Positions 11,658 to 23,118 of a stretch of 64,000 nt of DNA are shown here, piece after piece. The stretch spans positions 110,076,605 through 110,140,604 of the forward strand of contig NC_092521.1 in the NCBI RefSeq assembly GCF_037038585.1, written 5' to 3'. The first letter of the stretch is position 1, and every line of letters starts with the position of its first letter. Below the pieces are notes generated by a model. The model was not told where the DNA came from. It made no database searches and worked only from the letters and a program-made list of their open reading frames with translations. The position numbers were made by a program, and so were the translations under genes. This DNA comes from Patagioenas fasciata. Taxonomy: Eukaryota > Chordata > Aves > Columbiformes > Columbidae.

Positions 11658-12014
11658 ATCACAGAATCACATAATGTTAGGGATTGGAAGGGACCTCAAA
11701 AGATCGTCCAGTCCAATCCCTCTACCAGAGCAGGAACACCCAGATGAGGTTACACGGGAAGGTGTCCAGGTGGGTTTTGAATGTCTCCAGAGAAGGAGAC
11801 TCCACAGCCCCCCTGGGCAGCCTGTTCTGGTGTTCTGTCACCCTCACTGAGAAGAAGTTTCTTCTCATATTTAAGTGGAACCTCTTGTGTTCCAGTTTGA
11901 ACCCATTGCCCCTTGTCCTATCATTGGTTGTCACCGAGAAGAGCCTGGCTTCATCCTCATGACACTCACCCTACATATGTAGGGTGTAAACATTAATAAG
12001 GTCATTAATAAGGT
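11658..12014 (-). mobile_element. CR1 LINE 3' fragment, copy 2
   Basis: Same CR1 subfamily and orientation as copies 1 and 3. On the + strand it begins ATCACAGAATCACATAATG, then GGGATTGGAAGGGACCTC. The minus strand retains an open piece of the C-terminal end of the CR1 reverse-transcriptase ORF ([19 protein letters not shown], then [15 protein letters not shown]), ending in a stop near 11722. The copy runs further 5' into the element than copy 1, to the CATTAATAAGG segment near 12000. The last 12 bp (11991-12002) are exactly duplicated at 12003-12014. It is 5'-truncated and inactive. Confidence 0.94.
11991..12014. repeat. 12-bp tandem duplication at the CR1 copy 2 edge
   Basis: CATTAATAAGGT occurs twice head to tail. 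Copy 3 has only one matching segment at 25445-25456. The duplication may be a replication slip, or could mark the truncation joint made at insertion. Confidence 0.85.
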
Positions 12015-15000
12015 GTAATTTTATATCACCTTCTGATCTGCAAAGCCTGAATTTGCTTCTGGACACGATTTTGTGTGGAACTCCATGTGGGTTCTGACTC
12101 AGCAGCTGTGCTGCAGGCAGTGGTGCTGGTTTCAGATGGATATGATGGAGAGCTTCCCTCTCCCCAGGGAGGATTGCTGCTTGTCTTGTGTGCTGAGCAA
12201 GTCTGTACTTGTGCGGGTTTGAAGGATTTGGATCTAGTGGGAATTTTAGCATGTGGGTGCAGATTCTTGGTGCTTGTTAGTGATTTCCATAATTAAGACC
12301 TTGCAGTGGCAGTTGTTTTCTAATGCCACCTGAAGGAAGTGTTATTTGTAGACCTTGACCTCTTGCAGAAATTTGTTGCCTTTGATATGTTTGCTGTTAG
12401 TTCTTTCTCAATAGTTAGGACTGCTGAGTCTGTACCAGAGGTAAAAACCAGGGCAGACTCCCATGAATGTTATGGTAGCTGTTTTATGTTGTGCTTAGGA
12501 TCACATTTTTTTGGTAACATTAGTTTTAATAAGTTGTGGCTGAAATATTGGTAGGTCTACACAGGTATGAGAGATGTCTGGGAAGAGACGGCCTGCTTCC
12601 TGGTTTTAATATTTAACAGCTGCGGGCTAAATTATGAAATAATTAATATAAACTAGATGTCAGTTTCTGAATGTTATCTTGGCTTGATTAGCTGCTGGTA
12701 AGTTACTTCAGCATTAGACAGTAGCTGAATATGGGAAAAGATTATACTTTCTGAGTGTCTGTCTGACAGCTGGTGCTTTCAGGGGCTGAAGTAAGCTCTG
12801 AGAAATGAGAAGGATTTGTCACAATGCTTTGGCCAGAAACAAATTCAGGTTTTTTCCTACTAAAGAGCAATTCCCACCCTTACACTGTATACCATGGCTG
12901 TGTGATTGCTCTCCCCTTTTCAGATAGGCCATCCGTGGAAGTGCTGGGAGCTCCCCTGTGGTGGTTGTGACTTCTAAAACACCATTTTCTCCAGGATGGG
13001 CTGGAAGCTGCGCTGGCTTCCAGGAGGAGGAATTTGACTACAACAAAGCAAAAGAAAGATGTTAACAACAAGATCAGCATGTTTTCCTTCACTCAGGAGT
13101 GACAGTCTTTGAGAAAGCAGACAGCCTGTGTAGTGGTCAGTGTGGTGCTACCACAGGTCTTATCACATGTTTTTAGATTTCATTATGTGTATGTTTATTC
13201 TCTTAAGGAACATCAGAAAGAAGCAAAGGTTTAGGTGTAGCACATCACTGTCAACCAGACGTAATTTGTCCACCCATTGTCTATTAAGGTGCAGAGCACG
13301 GGTATGAACTTACCTGTTTATTTTAACAGTTTAAACATACTACAGGAAAAGAAAAACCACACACACAGAGCAAGAAATAGCTCATTTTTCCTTAGATGAA
13401 CGTGTTCCATCAATCACTTGGTCTTTATTCCTTAAAACACATGAAACAAATAAAACTTGATAGGAAAACTATTTCAAACAAGTGTATCAGATTGTGACCA
13501 GAATGTTTATTTATACAGGAGAATTGCAGCTTTATTGTATTTTTTAATTTCATTCATTTGTCATGTAACTATAAAATAAGTTATTATTTTTTAGTTAAAG
13601 GTTTATCAAGGGCATTTCAGTTGGAGCTATACTCACCAAAATGGTAGTCAGAAATACTTCTAATCTTACTTGAGAGAGAACTGCTTTTGTGTATTCATAA
13701 CTGTATGCCTACTGACTTTGATAACTAAAATATCTGTACCTGTACTTTAATTCTTTAGAAGTGATGATACCATCAGGAGAGTAAGACAAGTGCTAAAGTT
13801 GAGTAGGATGTCTCTGCCGCTGCAGAAGCCTTACACAGCTGTCGTGCACCAGCCCACTGGTATATTAAACATTTTTGCCCCAGTTCCTTTAATAGCTCTT
13901 GAGGCCAACGTTTCACCTTTGCAATTAGTACTACCCTTAAAAGAATTTCTATAAACTTCGCACTATGTTGTTGTCTAAAACACGAGTTTGAGAAAATGAA
14001 ATAGGGTTGTACATTGTACAGATACATTGTGTAGAAATGGGAGAATACTGGATTTAATTTGATGAAAGTGAGGTTGCTTTTGGGGAAAGGTTACAAAGCA
14101 TCAGATACAGCCCAACTCTCATTTTGTATGCGCATTTATCTTCTACTATCTCTCTAATTAATGCTGCTGTGCTGGGCAAGATGTTCAGGTATCTTTTGAA
14201 ATGCTAATGCTCTGGTGGAATATCCTGGTTCTCTGGCAGCTCTGGAGAAGCTGCAGCAGAGGTCAGCAGCAAAAGGTTTTATAAACTTCTGCCTCTTAGT
14301 GACTTACCAAATTTCAGCCATAGAGAGACAACAGACTTCAAACAGCTGTCTGCTGCTGTGTGTGTTTTCTCCATTCCTTGCCGTGTGGGCTCACAGTCCC
14401 TAAAAACGTTAAGTGTTATGTTTTGTTCCTCTGTGTAGCACATGCATTTTCAGGATCCTCAGTGCATTGTTTCTCTGAAAAATGTTATGTACCTTATCAG
14501 CACAAGGGCTCAAAACCTGAAGAAATTTTACTAATTTACTAATTTAACTAATAGATTTAAGGAACTCAAGCAGATCTTCACAAAAGGAAAAAAAAGGTCA
14601 GAATTTTGCTCAGTAACTGCTTTACAGGCAATTAGAGCCCAGAACAAAAGTCATTTTCATGAACCATACAGGAGTCAACTTTGCCTTTCAGTAGCTGTGT
14701 TGTCATCAGATGTTCTGGTTTCCTTCTTAAGACTTTGTGTCTTCTGAGTAGGTGTTTTTAATAGATTTTTGTGTGGCAATTCACTTTTCATGTCTGGTCT
14801 TAAGTGTCGAGATGTCTCTTTTCTAGCCATGGAACAGAAAATGAATCTCTAAAATGCTGTGTACATGGAAATAGGTGAAGAAAACGCAGGCCCAAACAGG
14901 AGAGACATAATCAAAACTTGATAAAAACCTGTAGATTTCTTCTTGCCTGCTTGGAACAGGCTGTTCAGTAAAGGGATAGATCTCTTGTCATTGCACTGGT

Positions 15001-18000
15001 GAGTCATTGTATAGAAAGGGCTCTAAAGGATTTCTGCAGCACGCTACTTACTGCGGTTTCAAGCCCTGAAGAAGCAAAGGGCTTTTTCAAATTCAGCCTC
15101 TCCTTGCAGAGGTCTTCTTCCCTGTTTTTGGAAGTAAGTAAATGCTAAACACAGGGCAGGTACTTCAGGTACTCAGGCGAGGGTAAGTAAATTATGGAAG
15201 CAAAGAAATCCTGTTGAATGTCTTTCACATGCAACCACTTACCGTTTGATTGTGCTTGACTTCTAAGTACTTTTACTGGCATGAAAGTTCACAGAAAGGA
15301 CATGTAGAGTTAAAATACTAGTCATCAAAACTGACTTCTAAAATTGTATAATGAGTTTTCAAGCCACACTGTGGGGTTGTTAGTAACTGTCTAATTAGGA
15401 GGAAAAAATATAGTCTGTATGTTTATAGCTCTTCTGGGAAAGAAGAGAAATTGTTTATCTTGGTTTGGACGTTTGTTCTCACCTTGGAGCAGCAAAATTG
15501 AACTTTGTTGGCACTCCGTGAAGAAGCCCTGAGCCAGCTCTGGCTTCTGGTGCTGCCTTTTTGAGACCAGTATCATGCATTTTGTGACTGCTTCAATCTA
15601 AGTTTACCAGGTTTTAGATCGCATCCCTTTGATTACTCACATGCGGCCTAAAATGTTAATAATGAACTGTTTACCTTTCTCTAATGTAATGGCTGGTTTT
15701 GCTCAATTTTTATGGCAAATTCTGCCATCTTTTGCTTTGACATGAAAAGAGGGAAAACAGTTTTAGGTATCTTGTCAGCCTCTTTCTTGTTAGTTATTCA
15801 GGTACCCTCACCTGTAGAAGGAACTCCTGGTTGCTTTGCTCATGTTCTCTGCCCTTTTCTTTGGACTCGTGCCCTAGAAGACTAGAGATTGGCACTTCTG
15901 GATGAGCAGTTATGCTTCCTCAGCTCTTGTCCTCTGTGTGGTGGGTAATTACCTGAACACAAGAGGGTGTTCAGCATCGTGGAAAACAAGTGAGCAGTTC
16001 TTAAATCTTGGAGCATCATTTTATTTTGTGCTGTATTGATTGTAGCTGGAGAACAGTTTCAAATACTGGCAATTAAAAAGAAAAATGCAACAGTTGTAGC
16101 TATCATTAATGCTTTTCTTTGTCACTGAGGGATAAGGTTTGGAGGCAGGGCGTTAACTGCATGATTTTTGTTAATGATAATGGGAGCAAGTTGGCTGTCC
16201 GCTGCAGATGATGTCCCCCTGATGTGTGCTTTGCATAGCAGTTTGAGCAGAGGGTAATATGTTCTACAATTTATTTCAGATATTTTTTTATTATTTGCAA
16301 GGTGACACAGCATACCAGGCAAGCATAAATGAATGCATTATGGCCCTCATATCTTCACTTTTATATTTTTCTTTAAATCTTAGCATTTGGAAATAAAAGA
16401 AGGGGAACAAGGGGAAAAGAGGATGTTCTCCAAGGTTGCCAAATATTACCAAGTATTTTTAACTGTAGAGCTTCCTGACTGTAATCCACAGGTTTGGTAG
16501 CAGTCAATGGAAAGAATTCTGGCAGGGTCACATGAAACTGTGATCTGTTTATGGCCTGATGTATGCATATACTTGCTTTCTTTGTTAAGCTGGGCTCTGA
16601 AGTACTGTTACTCTGTCCCACCTCCCTCTCCCCCCACCTCTTTTTTAAAAAAATCTTGTTAAATCTCATCTGGATTTACTGTAATGTACAAAAGGCTGTT
16701 TGGGAATTATACCCTTTGTAAGCAATTGCATAATGAACATTAGGGTTTGTTAAGGTCTTGGAAGAAGGAATGGGTGACTGGATTTGATTTTGTTTTGTTT
16801 TTTTTCCTTCTGAATCCTTACAGTAACTAGCACAACATTGTTGTCAGTGCTACGCTAATACAAATATTAAATAGTGATATGGGAGACTTTGGGTTGAAAT
16901 AACAGTGGTGTGAACTGTGGAGTCAGAAAAAGTAAGCTAGCTGACTTCAGGAGAGTTTTGATTGGGAAGTAGAGGATGGAAGAGGCAAGGACTGTGCTTT
17001 AGCTGTTTTTTAAAAACCTGATGAAAGCCGTAAGTAATGGAATCCTTAGTGTGATCTGTTCAAGATGAACCAGAACAAAATGCATTTTTGTGGTCACTCC
17101 AGAATTTTTAAACTGTGTTGGTGTTTACTGTTTGGCTTCTGAGCTTCAAGTGTGAGCGTTACTTGTGGTGACCTTGCATGTGATACCAGGAAGGTAGGCA
17201 CAGATTGAATAGACAAAAACTCTGAATCTATCTCACAAACTGACATTTCTTCTCTCCTTAGGAACTCGCCTCTGTACAGCTAGATGGGGCATCTAAATAT
17301 GCTGCTTTGAGACAAAATATAAATGGCATCTACTTGTGCTGTACCTGTCTCTGGAAGTTAAAAAGACACTTTGATCTTCCCAGCACTTAACGGTATACTT
17401 TTGACAGATTAAACAGACTTAATGCCTCTACGATGCGAACAGCTTTGCTCACCTTTCTAGTCAAGACCAACAGTCAGAAGGGCAACCTCTAAGTGCATCT
17501 TAACAGGTAGCAAATGTAGATTTGGAGGCAATAATATTTGTTTTTTGGGTTTTTTTGCGTTTTTTTTTGTTAAACTGTGATTTTAATTTTCATCCTGAAG
17601 TAATGCTAGGGTGCCTTATCTTCTGTATATCCAACTACTAGATGCTTAGGAGAGTCAAATCTGACTTTAGTGACATTACTTCATGTTAAGTCTTCAGCCT
17701 TTTGTCTTCATCATATTTTTTCTGTTGGAAAATAGCTGATGTGTGTCTGTTATTCCAGGGTAAAAGGTACAAAGTTTGAAATTTATTTTTAATAGTGAAA
17801 AAAAAAAAGCCTGGGGAACCCACTCTGTGCCTTCAAATGATACAGCTGGGGCATGTACAGCTTGTCTGCTTGGGATTGTTTTCTGTGCTGTAACTCAAGG
17901 AAGCAAGGAGTAATGCAGATACTGCCTTTAAATGTTCATGTCTCTGATGTTAGCATTTGTTTAAAAAAGGTTAATTGCAGACAATTATGTGCTAAAGGAG

Positions 18001-18091
18001 CTATATCACAAAAAAGTCAATAGGACTAGGAAACTGTAACTTTGAATTAATGATAGAACTGAATGGTTATGCCAGAGCAATTTATTTAAGG

Positions 18092-18096
18092 AGGCA
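18092..18096. repeat. Target-site duplication of LTR 2, left copy (AGGCA)
   Basis: AGGCA directly before LTR 2 is repeated exactly at 18760-18764 after it. Confidence 0.85.
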
Positions 18097-18759
18097 TGTT
18101 ATGGAAGTTTCTTTGCCCTAGGTATCCTGAAGCAGGGTCTCAGGCATGAATTTCAGAAATTCCCCTTGAATAAATAATTTATTTGTAAGGTGCAAAGTAG
18201 AGAGCAACTCAGACTTTGTGCCTCGGGAAAAGGGACTCTGAGCAAGGAAAACTGGGCAATTATACCCTTAAAAGATTCCCACCCCTTGCACATCAGTTCA
18301 GACCAACTGTAAAATTAAGATCTGAGGTCTCCCTGTTCTTCCTTGGATGAATTTTTGCTAGGTGGGCTGTTTCTTATCTCTGCAGGTGTCAATCAAGGTG
18401 CTGTCCATTAGCTGCTATTTTGCACCTGCACCTTGGAAGAAAAATAGCCAAAACATTAATAAGTTCTCATGTTCTACTGTTTCTCATCTTCTTTAGACAT
18501 GCCATTTTGTTTCTTTGCTTTATCTCTAGGGATGCAGCTCCTGCTGAGGGTCCAAAGCTCCCTTATCTTCTAGTTTGAACCAATTCTGGGGAACTTCTTT
18601 CCTTAACTGGGCAGAGAGTTCACGAGTTCACAACTTGTGTCCTAAGCAAATGTTGTGAATTATGCTAAGTAAGTTCCATATAAACAGTTTTTATAAAGTT
18701 CTCTAAGAAGCAGTATATCAAATAGTTCAATAAGCTACGTCAGTCTATATTTCCTAACA
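18097..18759 (-). mobile_element. Solo LTR 2 of the same endogenous retrovirus family, 663 bp
   Basis: Reverse-oriented relative of LTR 1. On the + strand it runs from TGTTATGGAAGTTT to TTCCTAACA; on its own strand it therefore starts TGTTAGGAAATATAGAC, closely matching the start of LTR 1. A 15-bp word, TAGCTTATTGAACTA, is shared exactly (6446-6460 in LTR 1; reverse complement at 18723-18737 here). The GAGTTGCTCT and AACAGCC blocks and the poly(A)-signal region also match. It is flanked by the duplication AGGCA. AATAAA on the minus strand corresponds to 18178-18183. It is about 150 bp shorter than LTR 1, through several indels rather than one, so the two are probably different subfamilies or old copies. 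There is no internal retroviral sequence. Confidence 0.88.
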
Positions 18760-18764
18760 AGGCA
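18760..18764. repeat. Target-site duplication of LTR 2, right copy (AGGCA)
   Basis: Exact repeat of 18092-18096, directly after the terminal ACA of LTR 2 as read on the + strand. Confidence 0.85.
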
Positions 18765-19489
18765 GCACAGGTTTTTATCATAAAGGGCTGAAGTGTGATG
18801 TGTTGGTTTGATCTTTTTTTTCTTTCTCATAACTGTATAAAAAGGCATATCTACCACTCCACACTAAATTCTTAAAGTGAGTGAATAAAGAACCAGGTAT
18901 TTTTGTTTCAAATTTAATGTGATGTTCATTGGTACTGAATATTCAAAAATAAAACTGCTTTTTGGATTGACCTGTGTTCATTATATGGGTTTCTTGAAGG
19001 CAAAAGGCACAATTGTGCTTTAGCATGTGAACCTCAGAGTTTAAATAGCTTCTATTTATTTTGTAATCTGTGTCTATGGTAAGAGTCAATTACTGTTTTA
19101 TGGTACTGGTGACTATAATTTCATCAGTGTATCTTGAAACTGTGGCAAACTTGCTGGAATCTTTTTTCCTGCTCTCCAACCCAGCATCCTGGGAGTTTGT
19201 AAAACTGTTCAGTCAACATTCAGCTTTTATCCAATTTGTATAAATTCCCTAGCTGGGATCCATCTCAAAGCTTCAGAGAAACCATGTTTTTTTTCTTGAT
19301 AAGCTATCTAAACCTTTAAAGGTTTCATATTGAAACTCTGTGATTATTTTTTTTTTAAGTTATATCCATGAAACATAAGCAGTCTGCTATGGAAGAGGAG
19401 CCTTCAAGTCCGTATCTGAAAGCAATTCTGTCCCTCCTGACTCCACACACATATGGATACCATATGGCTCTAAAATACCCTGAGGAGAA

Positions 19490-19570
19490 CAAAAAAACCC
19501 AAAACAGCAACAACAAAAAAAAGCAACAACCCAAACCAAACAAAAAATCCCTCAAACCCCCCAAAAAGCA
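19490..19570. repeat. A/C-rich low-complexity tract
   Basis: About 80 bp of A and C with rare other bases (AAAAAAACCC, CAACAAC, AAACCAAAC, CCCCCC). It accounts for a Lys/Gln/Asn/Pro-rich chance frame on the + strand and its Phe/Leu/Gly-rich counterpart on the minus strand; neither is a gene. Confidence 0.85.
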
Positions 19571-22500
19571 AAGAGAATGAGAAGAGAAAGGAAAAACTCC
19601 GATTGGCCCAAAGCCTCTGAGATTTTTTTGGTTGCTCAGTGCCTGGTGTTATGGTGTTTGACGGCTCTAGAACAGGCTTGGTAGACTAGGCAGCTCTCAC
19701 ATTAATTTTATACTTTTTAGTACCATTAGGATTATGGAGTTGGTTCACTCCTTATAATCATCAGTGTAAAGCAGCAGAGAATCGTAGCAGCTGAGCTGGT
19801 CGTGACCTTATATGCATAGTGATAATTAATAGCTAATGAGACTGGTAAAACATGGTTCTGAATTGCAGAAGACTGGATCATCTGGACTGTTTAGAAGTTA
19901 AAATTTTAAATTACACTTTGAAAAGGAATTAAAGACATCTTTTGCTATCATGGGCAAAAAGATAACCTCCTTCACTAAAGGATATGTGCCATATATGTCA
20001 CTGAAATATATGCCATCTTCAATAAAGTTAAGCTACATAATAAGAATTATTAATGAATTTGAAGGCAGAGGGCAGGAAAGCATGGGTTAGACTAATATAA
20101 TACCTGATTCAATCCATACTTTAAGCAAGGGCTGCTGTTTTAAATTTTATGGAGGGGCCTTTCTTGTTACTTTTTTTCTGACATAATTTCTTCTACTCAC
20201 ATAGTAGTAAGCTTGATATGTAATCAAGCTGTTCTGCTGGACAGAGCCTGTTCTCCTGGGCTAGTGTGTAGTCAGGAGTAAATACAAAACTATACCAAAG
20301 GAAACAAGTGAAAAATCTATTATTACATTCTTAATTTACTTTAATTTGGGTGGGTTTTTTTTTTCATATGTATCTCTCTCAACTATTTCCCCTTTTTCTA
20401 TATCAACTAGTGCTAATCTTCTCTGAGGTTAGTCAGCCTAGGACAACTCTTCTTTGCTTATGTTGATTGGAGAAGAGCTTTGGCTCAGTTCTGTTCACCT
20501 GAACCAGGCCATTCATTCCACAGAACTCAAAGGGACCAAGTCAAATGCAGATTTTAACTCTTGACTGAACATTGGTTTGGTTTTGTTGGTTTGCATAGTC
20601 ATTGAGTACAAAGAGCAGCTGTCTTCTGAAAATATAACATTTTACGATGTTTGTGAGGCAGACAGTGCAAGTTGAGGTTTACTCATGAGGGATATTTTTT
20701 TAATTCATCAGGAGTGATTTTCTGAATTTTCCTTGTTTCTCATGTTTTAAAAAGGGAAGGAGAAGAGAAGAAGAAAAAATTCTCTTCGTGTTCATTATTG
20801 TGAGGCTTTGAATTTTGAAAATTTGAAGTTCCCAGCTACAATTCCGTATCCTCTGTTAGTCATTTCTGGCTTTGTGGTGGCTACAAGTGAACTATTTAGA
20901 GAGGATGTTTTGAAAATGAACGTAGTGCTTCCAGGCAGATGAGACTTGTTCAGGCAGTGGAGCCAGAAGCCTTGGCAGAGCGCGTGGGAGGTGCAACTGA
21001 GATTCTTGTTTCTGTTGCTTGTAAAAATTCAGACAGAACTTCAGCTAGCTTTTGTCATGGAAATGGTTTTACTGAGAAGATACCTTTTTGGCTAGTTCTG
21101 CCCCCAGTTATGCTTCTTGCCGCACTTGGGAGAAATGGTTGATTATTTAAAAGCACTGCAGTTACTGTAGAGAAAAAAACAATTACAAAGGCATTTTGGA
21201 TTTATGTGCGGTATTTCAGTAAGATAAACAACCTTAAGACGTTAGCTTTTTCATCAGAGTGGATGTGTGTGTCACACCACGTTGACTTTCAGTGACAACT
21301 GGCTGTTGTTCTTCCTGCCAAACCTGCTGGGACCCCTCCAGGGCTTGCAGCCGGGGGCACTGCTGTAACGCCTAGAGTGAGTTTACTTTAAATGGCTTCG
21401 TTTCAATCAGGAAGATGTGAAGGGAATATAACAAATTGAAAGAGAATACCCGTAGTTTTTATAGGCTTGTTGCATTCAGTAAATACTGAATTGGAAAACT
21501 TGTGGAAAGGTAAAAAGGCAACAATTTAAAATTTAGATTTTGAAAATGTGGGATTTTTTGTACCGTCAATCTCACAGTGAAGGAGCAAATCTAATTTTCT
21601 GTTTAGTTTTTGCTGGTTTTGAACTATATTGATTTGAGCATATAAAACAGACTGCTGACGTATTTGTGTTTCTTCTAGTTATTTCTGTGTCCTCAATAAA
21701 ACCTGATGCAGAAGGGACTGCCTTTTCCTGCGCCACAAGTGTGGGAGCATCAATTTTGGACAGATTTTTAGAACATATTCTTTTATAAAAGCCTTAGTGA
21801 TAACAGAGAGCAGTGAATTTTAAATGCATCTCTTTTGAAATTTTTGAACAGAACCAGAACGTAAGATTTTTATAAGTTTTACTGATGTGGGGAGTGTGTA
21901 GACCCTGCAGCATTCTTCTAAAATCATGTGGAAGAAAAATATATCCCAATATGCTTTGCCTAATTTTTTGTAATTCACCTTGAGCTGTAAACTAATTTGC
22001 TGATTAACTCTCGTAGCCTTGGTGAAGTATGGTAACCTTAGAGAAGAGGAACTGTGTTATTTAATTTGTTAGAAAACACTAAAAATGCAGCTTTAATTTT
22101 GAAACTCAGTTCAGCTTTATCTGTTGAAACAGTGACAACACTTTCCCTTGTCGTCTTAGCTGCCACTTGAAACTCCACGAATTATGCAAGGTGGCAATTT
22201 GTATTTCTGTGTGCTTGGATTTGTTGTTGGTTTTGGTTTTTTTTGTTGTTTCAAAATTGTTCTTAAGCTGTTCTTTCTGCAGCACAGTTGAAGTTTCATC
22301 ACAAATTGTATAAGAATTTATACAGTGAATATTTTGAAGAATTCTGGAATTAAAAACAACAAGAAGCAAGTTGAGATAAATATCACAACATTACAATTTC
22401 TAAGTGCTTTGCAGCAGTATTACTGTACCAATGACACCTGGAATGTGAAATCAAGTTCATACACATTTTGTATATCTAAGATATGACTTGAAAATCTCTG

Positions 22501-23023
22501 AGCACTTGGCTTCCATATTTTGGAGGGAGTATTTTCAATAGTCAAGGGGAAGAGAAGAAATGGCATGACATCAGTAACAAGTCAAATACAAATCTTTGGA
22601 ACGTTTATGGCATACCAGCTCTCCAAGAAGCATCGTAACCTTTTGACAAACGATACCCTCTGAGGCTTGATGTGCAGCACTCAAATATGTTTTTTTTCAA
22701 ATACTTTGCTGACTGAATGATGGATTTGAAAGATATTTGAGAGCTGTCATTCCAGAATAATGCAGATACAAGTCCTGCCTGACTGACCCTGGGAGATGTC
22801 TAAGCATCTAAGTGATGTGTAGCTTCCTTAACAAAGAAGGGACACAGGATTTACTAGTTTTATGGTTCATCTGTTACCTTATTTGGTATTACCTCATATC
22901 AACTCTTGTTTTAATGTGCTTTTAACTAACTCCTATTCCCTTGGGAGATTAATGCTCGTACCCCTTAGCGCTCTTCAGAAAATAAATATTAAATGTAGTA
23001 AGATGGATTAATTTTTCATTTCA

Positions 23024-23045
23024 CTGCTCATTGCTTTCCTTTCAG
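23024..23045 (+). promoter_or_regulatory. TPK1: Splice acceptor of TPK1 exon A
   Basis: A pyrimidine-rich stretch with CTTTCCTTTCAG ends at 23045. A branch-point candidate of the form TTCAC lies about 25 bp upstream. The downstream codons match TPK1 immediately after the AG, which fixes the junction. Confidence 0.88.
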
Positions 23046-23118
23046 CTTCTTGCCTGATTACATCAGTGGTGATTTTGATTCCATTCAGCCTGAAGTCAAG
23101 GAGTACTACAAGGTCAAG
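23046..23118 (+). CDS. TPK1: TPK1 coding exon A (GDFDS motif exon), thiamin pyrophosphokinase 1
   Basis: This exon encodes part of thiamin pyrophosphokinase, a cytosolic dimeric enzyme that transfers pyrophosphate from ATP to thiamin, giving thiamin diphosphate and AMP. It is 73 bp: the last base of a split Ser-type codon, then 24 codons. The peptide includes [17 protein letters not shown], followed by KEYYKVK. From memory the vertebrate protein has FLPEFINGDFDSIRPEV at about residues 63-79, so alignment is gap-free with only conservative changes. The two Asp residues of GDFDS contribute to the Mg/ATP diphosphate-transfer site in the family. A strong GTAAAT donor follows AAG. The exon starts after two codon bases and ends in phase 0, so skipping it would shift the frame. 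Identification is by sequence pattern only; exon numbering is not assigned. Confidence 0.95.

Larger units (their letters stand above)
1..23045 (+). other. TPK1: TPK1 intron (3' part), upstream of exon A
   Basis: This is the 3' portion of the intron preceding exon A; its donor lies outside the window. It ends in a pyrimidine-rich tract and CAG directly before 23046. I looked for the preceding TPK1 coding segment (the part with the ADGGAN motif in the known family protein) and did not see it. The interval holds two CR1 tails, one hAT-like MITE, two solo LTRs and several T/G- or A/C-rich tracts, each listed separately. The remaining stretches, including 835-3406, 7220-11657, 12015-18091 and 18765-23045, look like ordinary AT-rich intronic sequence with no gene I can support. 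Confidence 0.85.

Noticed and set aside
20210..20230. Hairpin AGCTTGAT-5 nt-ATCAAGCT
   Set aside because: An 8-bp stem is expected several times by chance in 64 kb of AT-rich DNA; no terminator or element context.
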